A model generated the notes under the pieces. It worked only from the letters and a program-made list of their open reading frames with translations. It had not been told where the DNA came from and made no database searches. The position numbers and the translations under genes are program-made. A stretch of DNA of 64,000 nt from Niebla homalea (Eukaryota > Ascomycota > Lecanoromycetes > Lecanorales > Ramalinaceae): positions 124,001-188,000 of the forward strand of contig JAHGAU010000002.1 of assembly GCA_019925105.1 (NCBI GenBank), given 5' to 3'. How positions within the stretch are numbered: position 1 is the stretch's first letter; each line of letters begins with the position of its first letter. Shown here in pieces: positions 36,076-46,020 of this stretch.

Positions 36076-38057
36076 TCAGCACCGCACAAAAAACCCACAC
36101 CTCTTCGCACCCCTGCCCGCATTGGTGCTGCCGCACACCCAGGCGCGCCCGCCGCTGTTGCTGTTGTTGTTGCTGTCGAGGGGCTGGGCGGGGATGTCGC
36201 AGGCACAGCACATCCTGACCTGCTGCTGCGGGGCTTGGGGTTGGGCTTGTTGGGCACGGGTGGTGGTGGTGGTGGGGCGAGGGTAGTTGTAGTAGGGGAT
36301 GGAGGGATGGGGACGGCGTTGTTGGGGTGGAGGCTGCGGTTGCGGATGGGGTTGGTTGGGGTAGGGGCGGGGGAGGTGGGTGGCTGGGATGCTTGGAGGG
36401 GGGTGATGAGGATGGCGCCGCTGCTGGTGCTGAAGTTGTGGATGTTGTTGTGGATGCAGTCCTGGGTGGTGGGTAGGGGTGTATACTGGGTGGTTCTATT
36501 TTGGGGGAAAGAGATTAGCAGAGTCCGTCCTGTTGCGGTGTTCGAGAGAAAGGGCGGAGGATTGGAGAGGAGGAGGAGGAGGAGGAGGAGGAGGAGGAGG
36601 AGGAGGAGGAGGAGGAGGAGGAGGAGGAGGAGGAGGAGGGAGGAGGAGGAGGAGGAGGAGGAGGAGGAGGAGGAGGAGGAGGAGGAGGAGGAGGAGGAGG
36701 AGGAGGAGGAGGAGGAGGAGGAGGAGGAGGAGGAGGAGGAGGAGGAGGAGGAGGAGGAGGGAGGAGGAGGAGGAGGAGGAGGAGGAGGAGGAGGAGGAGG
36801 AGGAGGAGGAGGAGGAGGGAGGAGGAGGAGGAGGGAGGAGGAGGAGGAGGAGGAGGGGAGGGGAGGAGGAGGAGGAGGAGGAGGAGGAGGAGGAGGAGGA
36901 GGAGGAGGAGGAGGAGGAGGAGGAGGAGGAGGAGGAGGAGGAGGAGGAGGAGGAGGAGGAGGAGGAGGAGGAGGAGGAGGAGGAGGAGGAAAGAATGGTA
37001 AATGTGGATAGGTACAGAAGGCGGGAGATGGAGGAAGGGTAATTATGAGGAGGATGAGGGATTCTGCAGGGAATGGCTCGAGCTATTCCATCGCTGAAAC
37101 GCGAGGATTTGAAAGCGAAGGAGGTCTGCTTACCCAACGGATGTTCTTCGTCCCCGCCCTCCCTTCGAATGGTGTTTCCAGCGCTCGCTTCCTCTGCAAC
37201 GGAGGGGGATTCATGGAACCTCCAGAACGTTGCAATCCATGGGAACGCATTGGTGGTGGCAGGCCCCGAGGATGACACTGCTGCTGCATTTGCTCCGGCT
37301 TCGTACCCGCCAGAAAGCCATGCCGAGGAGGAAGTATCTGATGCATGTATGATGCGGCTGGAGCAGGAGGCGCAGATATATTGACTTCCATATTTGGCAC
37401 ACGGATGGGCTCAAGGATGCTCGATTTGCGCCGATCAACGTTTGCGTCAGGCGAGAAGCCCATAAATGTATCACAGGAGGTGCAGAAGCGGTAGGGTGTC
37501 GTGGTCGTCGCTGTTGATTCTTCTGCGGTTGGTGAGGTAGAAGAGGAGGCGGTGTCACATCGCAGGGTGGAAGACAAAGAAGGGAGAGTGGGTGACGCTC
37601 GAGGAGCTTTTGTGGCGATCCGTGGTCGACTACAGCAGGATGGTTGGGTGTTTTTGGCGGCTTCGAAGCTGTTGGAGGATGGACTGGCGGTTGATGAGCT
37701 TGATGCTGGGGATCCAGATGAAGTACCAACGCTGTCGCTGCTTGTCATCTCGGTGTCGGTATTAGTGTTGAGGTGATTTGAATGAGGGTCGGAAGTATCT
37801 GGAGGATCATAGTCATTGGATTGGCAGAGCATCATGGGTTCATCGTTGTAGTCCTCCACGGTCTCCTGTTCGCTGTCAATGGAGCCATTCCGCTTAGTAC
37901 AGACCTCTTTAGCGTCGCTCCTGCTTCGGAGCGGTAAATATGAGAGTTCAGGGTCTGCCGGCACATCTAGAGGAGAGACGTCATAGGAGATGTTGTTGGA
38001 TCCTGTTGGGGGAGAGCAGACTGCCAAAGTGCTCCACGAGGAGCGAAAGCGAGCCAT
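36076..38057 (-). CDS. Cys-motif protein of unknown function, two exons split by a repeat-filled intron (447 aa)
   Basis: Exon 1 (38057-37134, 308 codons) ends at a GTAAGC donor after TKNIRW. Exon 2 (36495-36076) follows an acceptor preceded by CTAAT, a pyrimidine tract and AATAG, stays open for 139 codons without a Met near its start, and joins in phase 0. Exon 1 is Ser/Thr/Pro-rich and has a C-x2-C motif (RFCTSCDTFMGFSPD). Exon 2 is His/Pro/Gln-rich (HPQQHPQLQHQQRRHPHH) and ends in a Cys cluster: RMCCACDIPA, GGRAWVCGS, RCGFFVRC. These paired Cys motifs resemble a small zinc-binding module, loosely like a GRF finger. The 638-nt intron contains the AGG/CCT expansion. If the intron is not spliced, exon 1 reads through to a stop at 37083 (324 aa). 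No family is recognised; zinc binding is inference. Confidence 0.6.
36568..36990. repeat. (AGG)n trinucleotide expansion, ~420 bp, inside a putative intron
   Basis: About 140 AGG units on the plus strand with a handful of extra-G interruptions (near 36638, 36760, 36817, 36833 and 36856). It is a pure polypurine tract; the opposite strand is (CCT)n and would be transcribed as the pyrimidine-rich part of the intron of the minus-strand gene. Very long open frames here (poly-Glu, poly-Gly, poly-Arg, poly-Ser, poly-Leu) are artefacts of the repeat. Confidence 0.97.
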
Positions 38058-39096
38058 TGTTGTCCAAAGATCTCCAGTGGATCGTTAAAGGCTCGGTCGA
38101 TTGCCCTTTTGGTTGACAATTACATGTAGAGCTTCAAAGCTGTGTGTAGGGCCAAGAAAATCCATGGGAGACACTGCACTCAGATGTTGGTAGAGTTGAA
38201 GGCAGAAGAGGCGATTTTGTAAATTAGATAGAATGACAGAACAGCGTCCGAAACTGTCGTTCCCATTCCATGGACCAAATGAGCGGTCTCAGCTTCCTTT
38301 GATGCAGCTGGCAAACTTGATTAAGCATGACATGCGTACGGATGATGCAAATGGTGCAATATATCCGTTGTGAGGTAGCATATCAACCACTGGGTCGAAT
38401 TTGACAAGGGAGTTGAATCAAGTATGATGCAGTGAGCCTCCCTGTCTCTCTTTGCTCGTCTCTGCCACGTTTTTGATGATGATCAGTAATGCATAGTGTC
38501 TCTGAACCATACATGTTGGCACCCGAGACAGCAGGAACATTGCTTGCGGATGCGCAGATACGGGTTGTTACCTGCTCGGCACAGGGTGACGAGCGAGGGA
38601 TTTGCCAAACATGACATTCAATTTTCCCATGACCCAAGCTCAGCTTCAGAGCGATTTTCGACAATATCAACTGCTTGAATTAGTCATGGTCCTTGTCTTC
38701 AACGATATGTGAGAAGCTGTTGGCACGTTTCATCGATGATTGACCAGACCTGGCATCACTCACAACGCTATTGGTCTTCACGTCCAATCGAAATCTTACT
38801 CAGAGAGGGTGATCCAAGATATGTGAAGATCTTTTTGGGTGAATCATGGGCTCACACTTCTGAATCCTTTGTCCATTCATATTCAATAGAAGATGATCTC
38901 TGAGAATCCCTCTGTTGTTCGCGAAAGGCCCTTCGATCTTTCCATCGCTATTCAATATCTGTATCCATCCTCCCTATATTGTGTATTACTTGCTTTGGAT
39001 GTGTCCAGGCTTCCTCTCTTGGCGTCGACGTAGCTCCGGAGTTCGACAACAGCACTTGCTGGGTCAAAGCCAGAGAAAAAGGCATCAGAGCAAGGT
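38058..39096. other. Intergenic, no gene recognised
   Basis: About 1 kb; the left part is presumably promoter of the minus-strand gene starting at 38057. No exon or repeat recognised. Confidence 0.5.
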
Positions 39097-39800
39097 CTAT
39101 CTTGTGGAGGGCCAGATGTCTGAGGAGTAGGATATCGGTTTTCCCGCGAGAACGTAGAACCGGCGTGCGAGAGCAAGACTGGAGAGTAATCTTTCGATTT
39201 TGCCTTGCAGATTCAGGATCTGCTCCTCCTCCTCTTCCACAGCTACTCGTACTGCCTGACTCGTTTCTACGCCCCTCGGTTCCATGGTCATCTGATTTTT
39301 TTGCGGCTTTGCGGCGGAATAGTCATTGCTGTACAGCCTCCGTAGGATCCGATCAAATGTTGCCGATGGGCAGTCTTTTCTTGTTGCAATCCCCTGCTCA
39401 GACAATTGCAGCGTCCCTCCATCATACGATCGAAAGGCTTCGAGTAGGCGGATATGACGGCGCTATAGGTTTGGAATTGGCGCCCCTCAACTTTGAAGGG
39501 TTTCAAAACTTGTGGAGGTAAAGAAGCTGTAATTCTACGCGTTTGGATTAGTAAGTGTTGAGCCTTGGGATGAAAGATCAATAGGGAGCATACTCTTCAA
39601 CCAAAAGCGACATTGTGTACTGCAGCTTCTCCGCCTTTCTGTTTGGTTGTTAGGAGTCAGACATCAAACATGGGAGCTCTTGCTGAAGCTGCAACCTTGA
39701 TGATGTCAGTCTTGGTGATGATTGGTCCATCGAAAACGTAGACATTGAGGGAGTCCCATTGGGAAGCTCTTTCTGGACCTTCGGGATAGATTGAATGAAT
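39097..39800 (-). CDS. Unresolved multi-exon gene or gene remnant with C-terminal coiled coil
   Basis: Several protein-like segments lie in order on the minus strand but I could not settle the exon joins. A segment preceded by a CTAG acceptor (from 39800) reads YPEGPERASQWDSLNVYVFD and continues to TKTDIIK at 39696. A later acceptor leads to AEKLQYTMSLLVEE (39634-39594), followed by a GTATGC donor with CTAAT and GCGTAG downstream. A further open segment reads LLEAFRSYDGGTLQLSEQG, continues through CPSATFDRILRRLYSNDYSAA and a charged helix (EEEEEQILNLQGKIERLLSS), and ends at 39097. No start codon was found. The helical, Glu-rich C-terminus suggests a coiled coil. It may be a real gene with unusual introns or a decayed one. 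No family is recognised. Confidence 0.3.
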
Positions 39801-40359
39801 CTAGTTCATCAGCGCTTGCGTTCATTTTGTCCTTGCAAAGAAGTTTGATAGACATGTCGGGACTGTCTGGGGTATTTGGCCCCTAAGTCTGCCCCATAGT
39901 TCTAGCCATGCAGGGGCTCCCAATCGCCAAGCAAGCGCGGCAAGGGGGCCACCAGAGCCAAGGGTCACTTGTCGTGATACTGTCAATCAGCAGAACATAT
40001 TCTACCTTATCATACCGAGAATGTCCAAGCTTCACCCATTAATCGCCTCGAACCATATGACACTGTAGAAAAAACCACTAGAGATTGTTGACTTAAGATG
40101 CGGCCAATCAAAACATGCAGCATTTTGCTGTTTGATGCTGACTGATGGAACCATAACCAACATCCAGGGCAATGCAATTAGGCGTCCAGCCCAGATTTGA
40201 CTCTCTATAGGTATATACATCCTCGAGAGTTATGGAAGCCATCACCATCTCGGCGTGTTCTCTGCTTTGCAAGACAATCGATTTAATCCTCCAGGACGTA
40301 CTACTGCCGTCAAGCGTATCTCATACAGACAGTAACATTTCGAATGGCGTCAAGCTGCA
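39801..40359. other. Intergenic, no feature recognised
   Basis: About 560 bp upstream of the XIP pseudogene. No exon or repeat recognised. Confidence 0.5.
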
Positions 40360-41584
40360 ATGTCGAAACCCTCAGACGTCAGCATGCTGCCTCACCACGA
40401 GGCCACTGAGTCAGCCACCGTTGCGGTGCCCACCAAGGGAGCAGTATTCTTGGGATCTTTCGCACCATCCCAACAAGATGAAACGTTGGCCAAAGGACTG
40501 AACGTAGATCACGGCAAGCTGACCAGCCAGTATCTTGTCGGCATCCTAACATCAGGCTGGACGGACTCTGCGATATGGATGTCCGCTGTAAGCCCCTCCT
40601 GCGTTACCTTTCACATCCCCATTATCCAAGGGAGGGTCTGACGGTGGCACTTCGTCGAATTTGTAGGGACAATGAGCCTTTGCTATCTGTCGGCTCTGAT
40701 AGATGTGACTATTGGGAACCTCAATACCGTTTTTTCACCCGCTTGGGCGGGTATCACCAACGTTTTCCTGCTGAGTCTTCATATCATCTCACTGGCTCCG
40801 GCGTCCGGTGGCCACGTCAATCCCTTGATCACGTTTGCAACCGCAACGACTGGCCTGACTGGCGTTTCTCGAGCCATGCTTTATATGCTTGGACAATTGG
40901 CTGGCGGTGCGCTGGCAGGCGGTCTTGTTCGGGGACTTTGGGGAGCGATGCGGTCACTAAGTCGATGCCCATGTATCGTTGTTTTGTAGGGCGAGCACTA
41001 ACTTTCTTCGGTGTAGATACGAGAGTGGTGGCTGCTTCCTCGATACAAACGCGTTTTCTGCCGGTCAGGCCTTTCTAGTTGAGGCCGTTTGCTCCTTTAT
41101 TCTGCTGTAAGTGAGAGATTCGGAGAATAGCCTAAGGTTGTCCCTGTCGAGGCCTTATTCGGCTTACTCAAAAGTTGTAAACATCCAGGTTCCTCGCATT
41201 TGGCACTGCGCTCGATCCTCGACAGGCTCAAATCACTGGCCCTTTCATTGGTCCGTTTCTAGTAGCCTTCAGCTTAGGCTTGATAAGCCTCGTAGGTGCA
41301 GGTCTTGCCCCTGGGTACCCAGGAGCTGGGATGAACCCAGCCAGGTGCTTTGCCTTTGCAGTGGGTCGTGGAACCTTCCACCGTAAGGGTTTTTGAACGA
41401 CTTGTTGAGTTGAAGAATCAGCTGCAGGCCAATCACTGACATTGCACATGCTCCAGACCAATGGATTTGGTGGGTAGGGCCTTTCGCTGGTCCTGTCCTT
41501 CACACAGCATTGTATAGGGCCGTGCCGCCCTATCATGAGAAGGAAGTCAACGTACCAGTCTTAGATCCCCAGCATTCATTATGA
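40360..41584 (+). pseudogene. Aquaporin-like X-intrinsic protein (XIP), probably broken
   Basis: Exon 1 (40360-40587) encodes an N-terminus ending TDSAIWMSA at a GTAAGC donor. The next segment must begin FVEFVGTMSLCYLSALID at 40651, but the bases before it are AC, not AG, and no other acceptor keeps the frame. The first pore loop reads GGHVNPLIT (NPL in place of NPA). Near 40940 one base is missing: the frame LVRGLWGA should continue as GSDAVTK in the next frame. Later exons are intact: YESGGCFLDTNAF, then FLAFGTALDPRQAQITGPF and the second loop GMNPARC, then QWIWWVGPFAGPVLHTALYR, ending with TGA at 41582-41584. NPARC is the signature of the X-intrinsic protein subfamily, channels for water, glycerol and other small solutes. 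The lost acceptor and frameshift together argue for a pseudogene. Sequencing error plus a rare GT-AC intron is the alternative. Confidence 0.75.
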
Positions 41585-43419
41585 CAGAATGTCTCACCAT
41601 GGCCCCATATCATGGCAAGGAAGGAACAAGACGAAACTCGAGTGGGTGTTTCATTTCGTCAGGACTCGAGAGTCACGCCGTATCTATCCAGCAAATTCTT
41701 CGTCAAAGTTCGTCTCGACCTGCTCAGGGCCACTGACCGCAGGTTCTTGTCCCATGGTATTGTTTGATGTTCTGGAATCAAAGGTTGATCCAGGACTGGC
41801 TGTTAAACAGGTCAATTCGGAATGACTCGCTCCCGTAGAAGAGTGGAGCAGTGTAGTCATGCTGCGCCGTCTTTGAATCTGCATGACTTGTTACCCCCAA
41901 ACCCAGCAACAAGTGATGTACGCACCCGGAAGACAATTTTCCTACCGCACAGTGCGCTGTTGGGTAGCAACTGGGTAAGTTCTCAGATGTTGGGTCCTGG
42001 AAGCCTCGGTTTCTATCTTGGCAACTCATATCAGTGTCCAGGATTCCCATCCACAAGCATATGCACTGCGACTTCAACGTTCATCAGCCCGCTACGCGCA
42101 CCGTGCATTCTGTTGGCGCCAACAGTTGCGTCGATCACTGTGGAATTTGATGAGGCAGTCGCTGATGCACAGATATTTGAAACTGTTTGCACCTCTGACC
42201 CGTTTTCATTATGTTAGCATTGATCTACCAAGTGTTCGTTTCAGAGCATGCCGTGAGGCAATTCCTTTCATGTGATGGGCTTTGACAGGAAGGTACCGGT
42301 CCAAACAAGCCATTGGTTGAGAATCGTAGATTTTCGGATTTGAGGAGCAAACAGGATTCTTGGTGCCTTCGAAACATGCTTTCAGCGCAGTCCTGTGTTC
42401 CGGGGTCAATATTGACCCTAACAGTGTGCATTGCTCTCACACCAATGCGCTTTGCGTTCTCGGATCCAGATGAAATCGAGCTGGACTGGTGCATTTGGTC
42501 AAGGCGGGGCCGCACATGGGTTTGTATGGCTTGAGATGAGGCAACCCCTGACAAGGAAGCTCTGCACTTGTACGATTCCATTTGTGAACTCTTGAACTCA
42601 CGCACTTGATGGATTTGCACTGTGCAATCCCTTACATGTGCAAGTATACTTCAAAAGCTGGAAGGATTCGCGCTCGACGCAAAGACGAGGACCGGGTGAA
42701 AGGGCCTGAATCTGTCCAGTCGTCGAGTGTTGGAATTAAGATTGAATGCCAAGCTTATAGAGGTGTGACGGCATTAACATCGTGACGGCTTCCCCTGACA
42801 CATCTCATCCAAATCAGTTACCAGATGTTTGGTGGCGCTTTTTCAGATTCTGAAGCCATTCCATTTTGATTGGACATATTTCAGATCCATGTCTTCAGCC
42901 TTCACCTTCGTACCATATTTCCTCCATCCTGCAGCTGGCCCACTCGGGCAGTCGAGACGACGTGACTAGAGTCAATATGATTATTACTCAGCAGACGAGG
43001 CGTCAAGGCCAAGAGCAAAGTCTGTTGCTTGATCCTTCCATCATTTCCTTCCTTGTAGCGATTCTAGCCTGGCGCTTTGATCGAGTCCAGGGATGCAAAC
43101 AGGATCTTCCTCTGGCATCTCTATCACATCCGGCAGAAGAAGATTCATCTAGGATCTCATCAACACTATTCCATTCATCCCTCGGCTTCGGCAGTCGAAG
43201 CTTGTATAGATGAGGGGTGGTGAACTTTCGAGGGTTTGAAGAGCTCTGGACTAGCCTCAGAGATCCGCCCAGCGTTGAGTATAAAGATGTCTTGTGATGT
43301 TGTCCTTTCTGCTACGATCATCCACTTCTTTCAGGGGGAAATAGACAGTCCAAGGTTGGCCTGAGCATCAAGGTGCTTCATTTCTGCCTTCACTTACCTT
43401 TTCGCTGGCTAAATTCATC
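41585..43419. other. Intergenic, no gene recognised
   Basis: About 1.8 kb between two pseudogenes. No exon recognised. A TATA-like motif (GTATAAAG) sits at about 43277-43284, some 140 bp upstream of the cutinase start. Confidence 0.5.
43277..43284 (+). promoter_or_regulatory. Putative TATA box of the cutinase locus
   Basis: GTATAAAG about 140 bp before the cutinase ATG at 43420, in suitable orientation. Inference from sequence only. Confidence 0.35.
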
Positions 43420-44243
43420 ATGAAGTCACACACCGCTTTGACCGTTCTCGCCCTGGCGGCTTGCGTTTGTTCTGCCCCTGCACCAGCATTCACCCGTTTC
43501 CTCCGCTTTCCGTTTCCTCCAGGCGGAGGTTCCGGAGGAGGCTCCGGTGGAGGTTTCGGTGGAGGTTCCAGTGTTGGTACTAGTGGAGGCTTTGGTGGGG
43601 GCTTCGGCGGCCGGTCAATCAAGCACTGCTAACGATGTTGCCAACAACGCTCCATGTAAGTGCTTGTCCCATGTCAGACGAGCACTCATAATGATTGTTT
43701 ACAGGCAAAGTGCTGACCGTGATCTTTGCCCGTGGCACTGGTGAACCTGGTAAAATTGGTGCTGTCATTGGCCCGCCTTTGCTCTCAGCCCTGCAATCCA
43801 AGTTGACCGCGAAAAATGTTGCATATCAAGGTGTCCATACGCTGCCAATGCCCAGGGCAATGCTCAACAAGGTGGCAATGAAGGGCCGCTTATGACATCC
43901 CTTACCTAACAAGCCCCCTCCCAGTGCCCATCAACTAAGGTGGTCTTATCAGGCTATTCTCAGGGGGGGTTTTTGGTAAATCAAGCGGCCAACTCGCTTT
44001 CGTTGGGCCAATTTGTTGGAGGTGAGTACAGTTGTCGAGAGGATGAACTTGCTCTAATAAGATTCAGCTGTCATCTTTGGTGACCCCCAGAACGGCCAGA
44101 CGGTAGCAAAATTCCTAGCGTCTGCACTCAAAGGGTACTGCGCTCAAAGCGATGGCGTATGTGGTACTCCTCGCACTTTCCAGATCACGTCATATGGCTC
44201 GAACGCTGCTGACGCTGCCAACTTCATTGCCGAACTGCTCTAG
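43420..44243 (+). pseudogene. Cutinase (glycosyl-type serine esterase), broken gene
   Basis: The ATG at 43420 opens a signal peptide (KSHTALTVLALAACVCSA) and a Gly-rich linker. A shift near 43615 is needed to reach QSSTANDVANNAPC. After a GTAAGT-TTACAG intron the cutinase core follows: KVLTVIFARGTGEPG and GAVIGPPLLSAL. Near 43840 another shift is needed, then a TAA interrupts TSLT-QAPSQCPSTKVVLSG. The nucleophile motif GYSQGG is intact. A GTGAGT-TTCAG intron leads to AVIFGDPQNGQ and the catalytic Asp motif SDGVC. The segment that should hold the catalytic His reads QITSYGSNAAD, so the expected A-H-L before YG is absent. Cutinases hydrolyse plant cutin and other polyesters outside the cell. 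Two frameshifts, one stop and the missing His make the locus very probably non-functional. Confidence 0.85.
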
Positions 44244-45201
44244 GAGCTGTGGCGGACTCTCAGAAAGCGAGGTATATTGTCATCGGGTTGAGGATGAAGC
44301 ACTGGATATCTCGAAGACTTGACAGATGTAAACATTGACAAATTCATAGCGAAGCATTGTGATACTGCGGATACGAAGGATGCATTTTGTAGAGCAGACA
44401 AAAGTTGAACAAGTCTAAAAGGTCACGTCTTATTCCACGCAATGACACTAGATGATCATATGTTTTCAGTCCGTTGCTTGAAGCCTCACATGCGACACAA
44501 TGAACGACTTTTATTGGCCTTCACCGTTGATCAACAAGAGATGGCAACTACTTATTAGAATCGTGCAATGAACCATGGGCACAAACACGATAGTCCGGGG
44601 AATCTGTTGAGTTAAGAAGATGTCGAAGAGTGTGAAATGAGCCTAGAACTAGGCTGGAAGATGCACACAAACACAGCACTTTTCAGCACAATCCAACAAT
44701 TGCTCTGCTAGGAGAAAGATTATCATGGGGGCCTGTCGACATAGTCCAAAGACCAAAATAACATTAACTTATAAATCGCGTTGAGTGTCAAGTCAGTAGC
44801 CTATATTTCATTGCCTGCTCCAATTGATCTGCTCTTCTCAATTTTCTGTAAGACTAGATCTCAGGAGACGATCAGATAGTCCGGCCATGATCTTTTCATG
44901 GATCGATCAGCCACTGAGGGCGACGTGAGCACTGCCAGCCAGCTTTCCTTTTGCAGCTCTCCAAGTGCTGACTTAAGTGCCGACGACTTGAGGGCGATGT
45001 GGCCAATTCATCCAGCTCCCCAGTGGCGCGGGCCCTCGCGCTCATAAACCTGCCTCATTTGCACTACCCGGCCCATCTTTCTCCCTATCACCAACAACCC
45101 CAGCTCCGCCTGCGCCGTCACTTTCCACCAGAACCACCTCCTGAGTACTGTGTTGCCCCTCGTCCCCCTCATCTTACAATTGCAAACCTTCTACATCCTG
45201 A
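44244..45201. other. Intergenic, no gene recognised
   Basis: About 960 bp between the cutinase pseudogene and the converging RSM19 gene. No exon or repeat recognised. Confidence 0.5.
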
Positions 45202-45565
45202 TCACTTAGCCTTCGTCGTCGTATACCGGAACTGCTTCCTCGTCGGGCTGAATTCCCCCAATTTATGGCCGACCATATCCTCCGTCACCGTGACATCGTG
45301 GTATATTTTCCCATTGTGGACTTGGAATTTGAGGCCCACGAAGTTCGGGAGGATGGTCGCGGAGCGGGCTTGAGTTTTGATGGGGATCTGTCGCTCGCCG
45401 GGTTTGGGGCGGGTGATGGGGAGGCTTTGTGAGCGTCAGCGATATGCAAGAGATGGGAAGTCGGACGTCGGGGAGGAAGGGGGAGGCATTGGAAAGGCAG
45501 ACGTACGGGACGATATTGGGTCCTTTCCAGGTTGAACGGGCGAGGAGAGAGGGGTTGAGGCGCAT
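45202..45565 (-). CDS. RSM19: Mitochondrial small-subunit ribosomal protein uS19m (Rsm19), 93 aa
   Basis: Two exons, 45565-45507 and 45424-45202, joined across an 82-nt intron with a GTACGT donor and ACAAAG acceptor; 282 nt in frame. Residues 1-25 read [20 protein letters not shown], matching the S-x-WKGP-x-IVP start of uS19 proteins. The second exon gives [40 protein letters not shown] and EFSPTRKQF, the hallmark C-terminal block of uS19. The protein sits in the head of the small mitoribosomal subunit, near the decoding region. The basic, arginine-containing N-terminus fits mitochondrial import without a long presequence, as in yeast Rsm19. The gene is divergent from MRE11 with 455 bp between start codons. 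Confidence is high because every family block is present and the splice join restores [12 protein letters not shown]. Confidence 0.95.
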
Positions 45566-46020
45566 GCTGCGAGGAGTGAATGCAAATTGCCATTCGAGGA
45601 TAGAGAATGATGATGGATTGCATCTGAAGATGAGATATTGCGCTAGTCCCGATCGGAAAAGGCTCACGTGATCAGGTTCCTTAGTCTCAGCTCTCAGCCC
45701 TTACCCACAAAAGGGCCCTAACGGTAGGCTTACATAATCGGACGCTAGCCTACCGGGGCTCGTTTTGGTGGGACCAAAAGCGGTCGATCTCAGACTACAG
45801 GTTCCTTTCTTGGCGCGAAAGTCGCGTCCGTTGATTTCACAGCAGGTCCTGGTGGGTCCCCGATTCAGCACAGCATGTTACAAGTGTTGTAACCGGTGTC
45901 TCTGTCTTCTGCCGCGTTCAGCACTCCACTCCTGTTCCTTTGCATCTTGTCTTTACATTCCTCTTCTCTGTCATGTTCACTGGAATGTCCATCCTGAATT
46001 GAGAAAACAGATAAGTCATC
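45566..46020. promoter_or_regulatory. Bidirectional promoter region RSM19/MRE11
   Basis: 455 bp between divergent start codons. It must hold both promoters and 5' UTRs. No TATA element or specific binding site stands out. Confidence 0.5.

Noticed and set aside
35776..37278. Long plus- and minus-strand frames with poly-Glu, poly-Gly, poly-Arg, poly-Ser and poly-Leu
   Set aside because: Artefacts of the AGG/CCT repeat; the real coding exons flank it on the minus strand.
44999..45671. Plus-strand open frames opposite RSM19
   Set aside because: Shadow of the minus-strand uS19m exons, whose family motifs are unmistakable.
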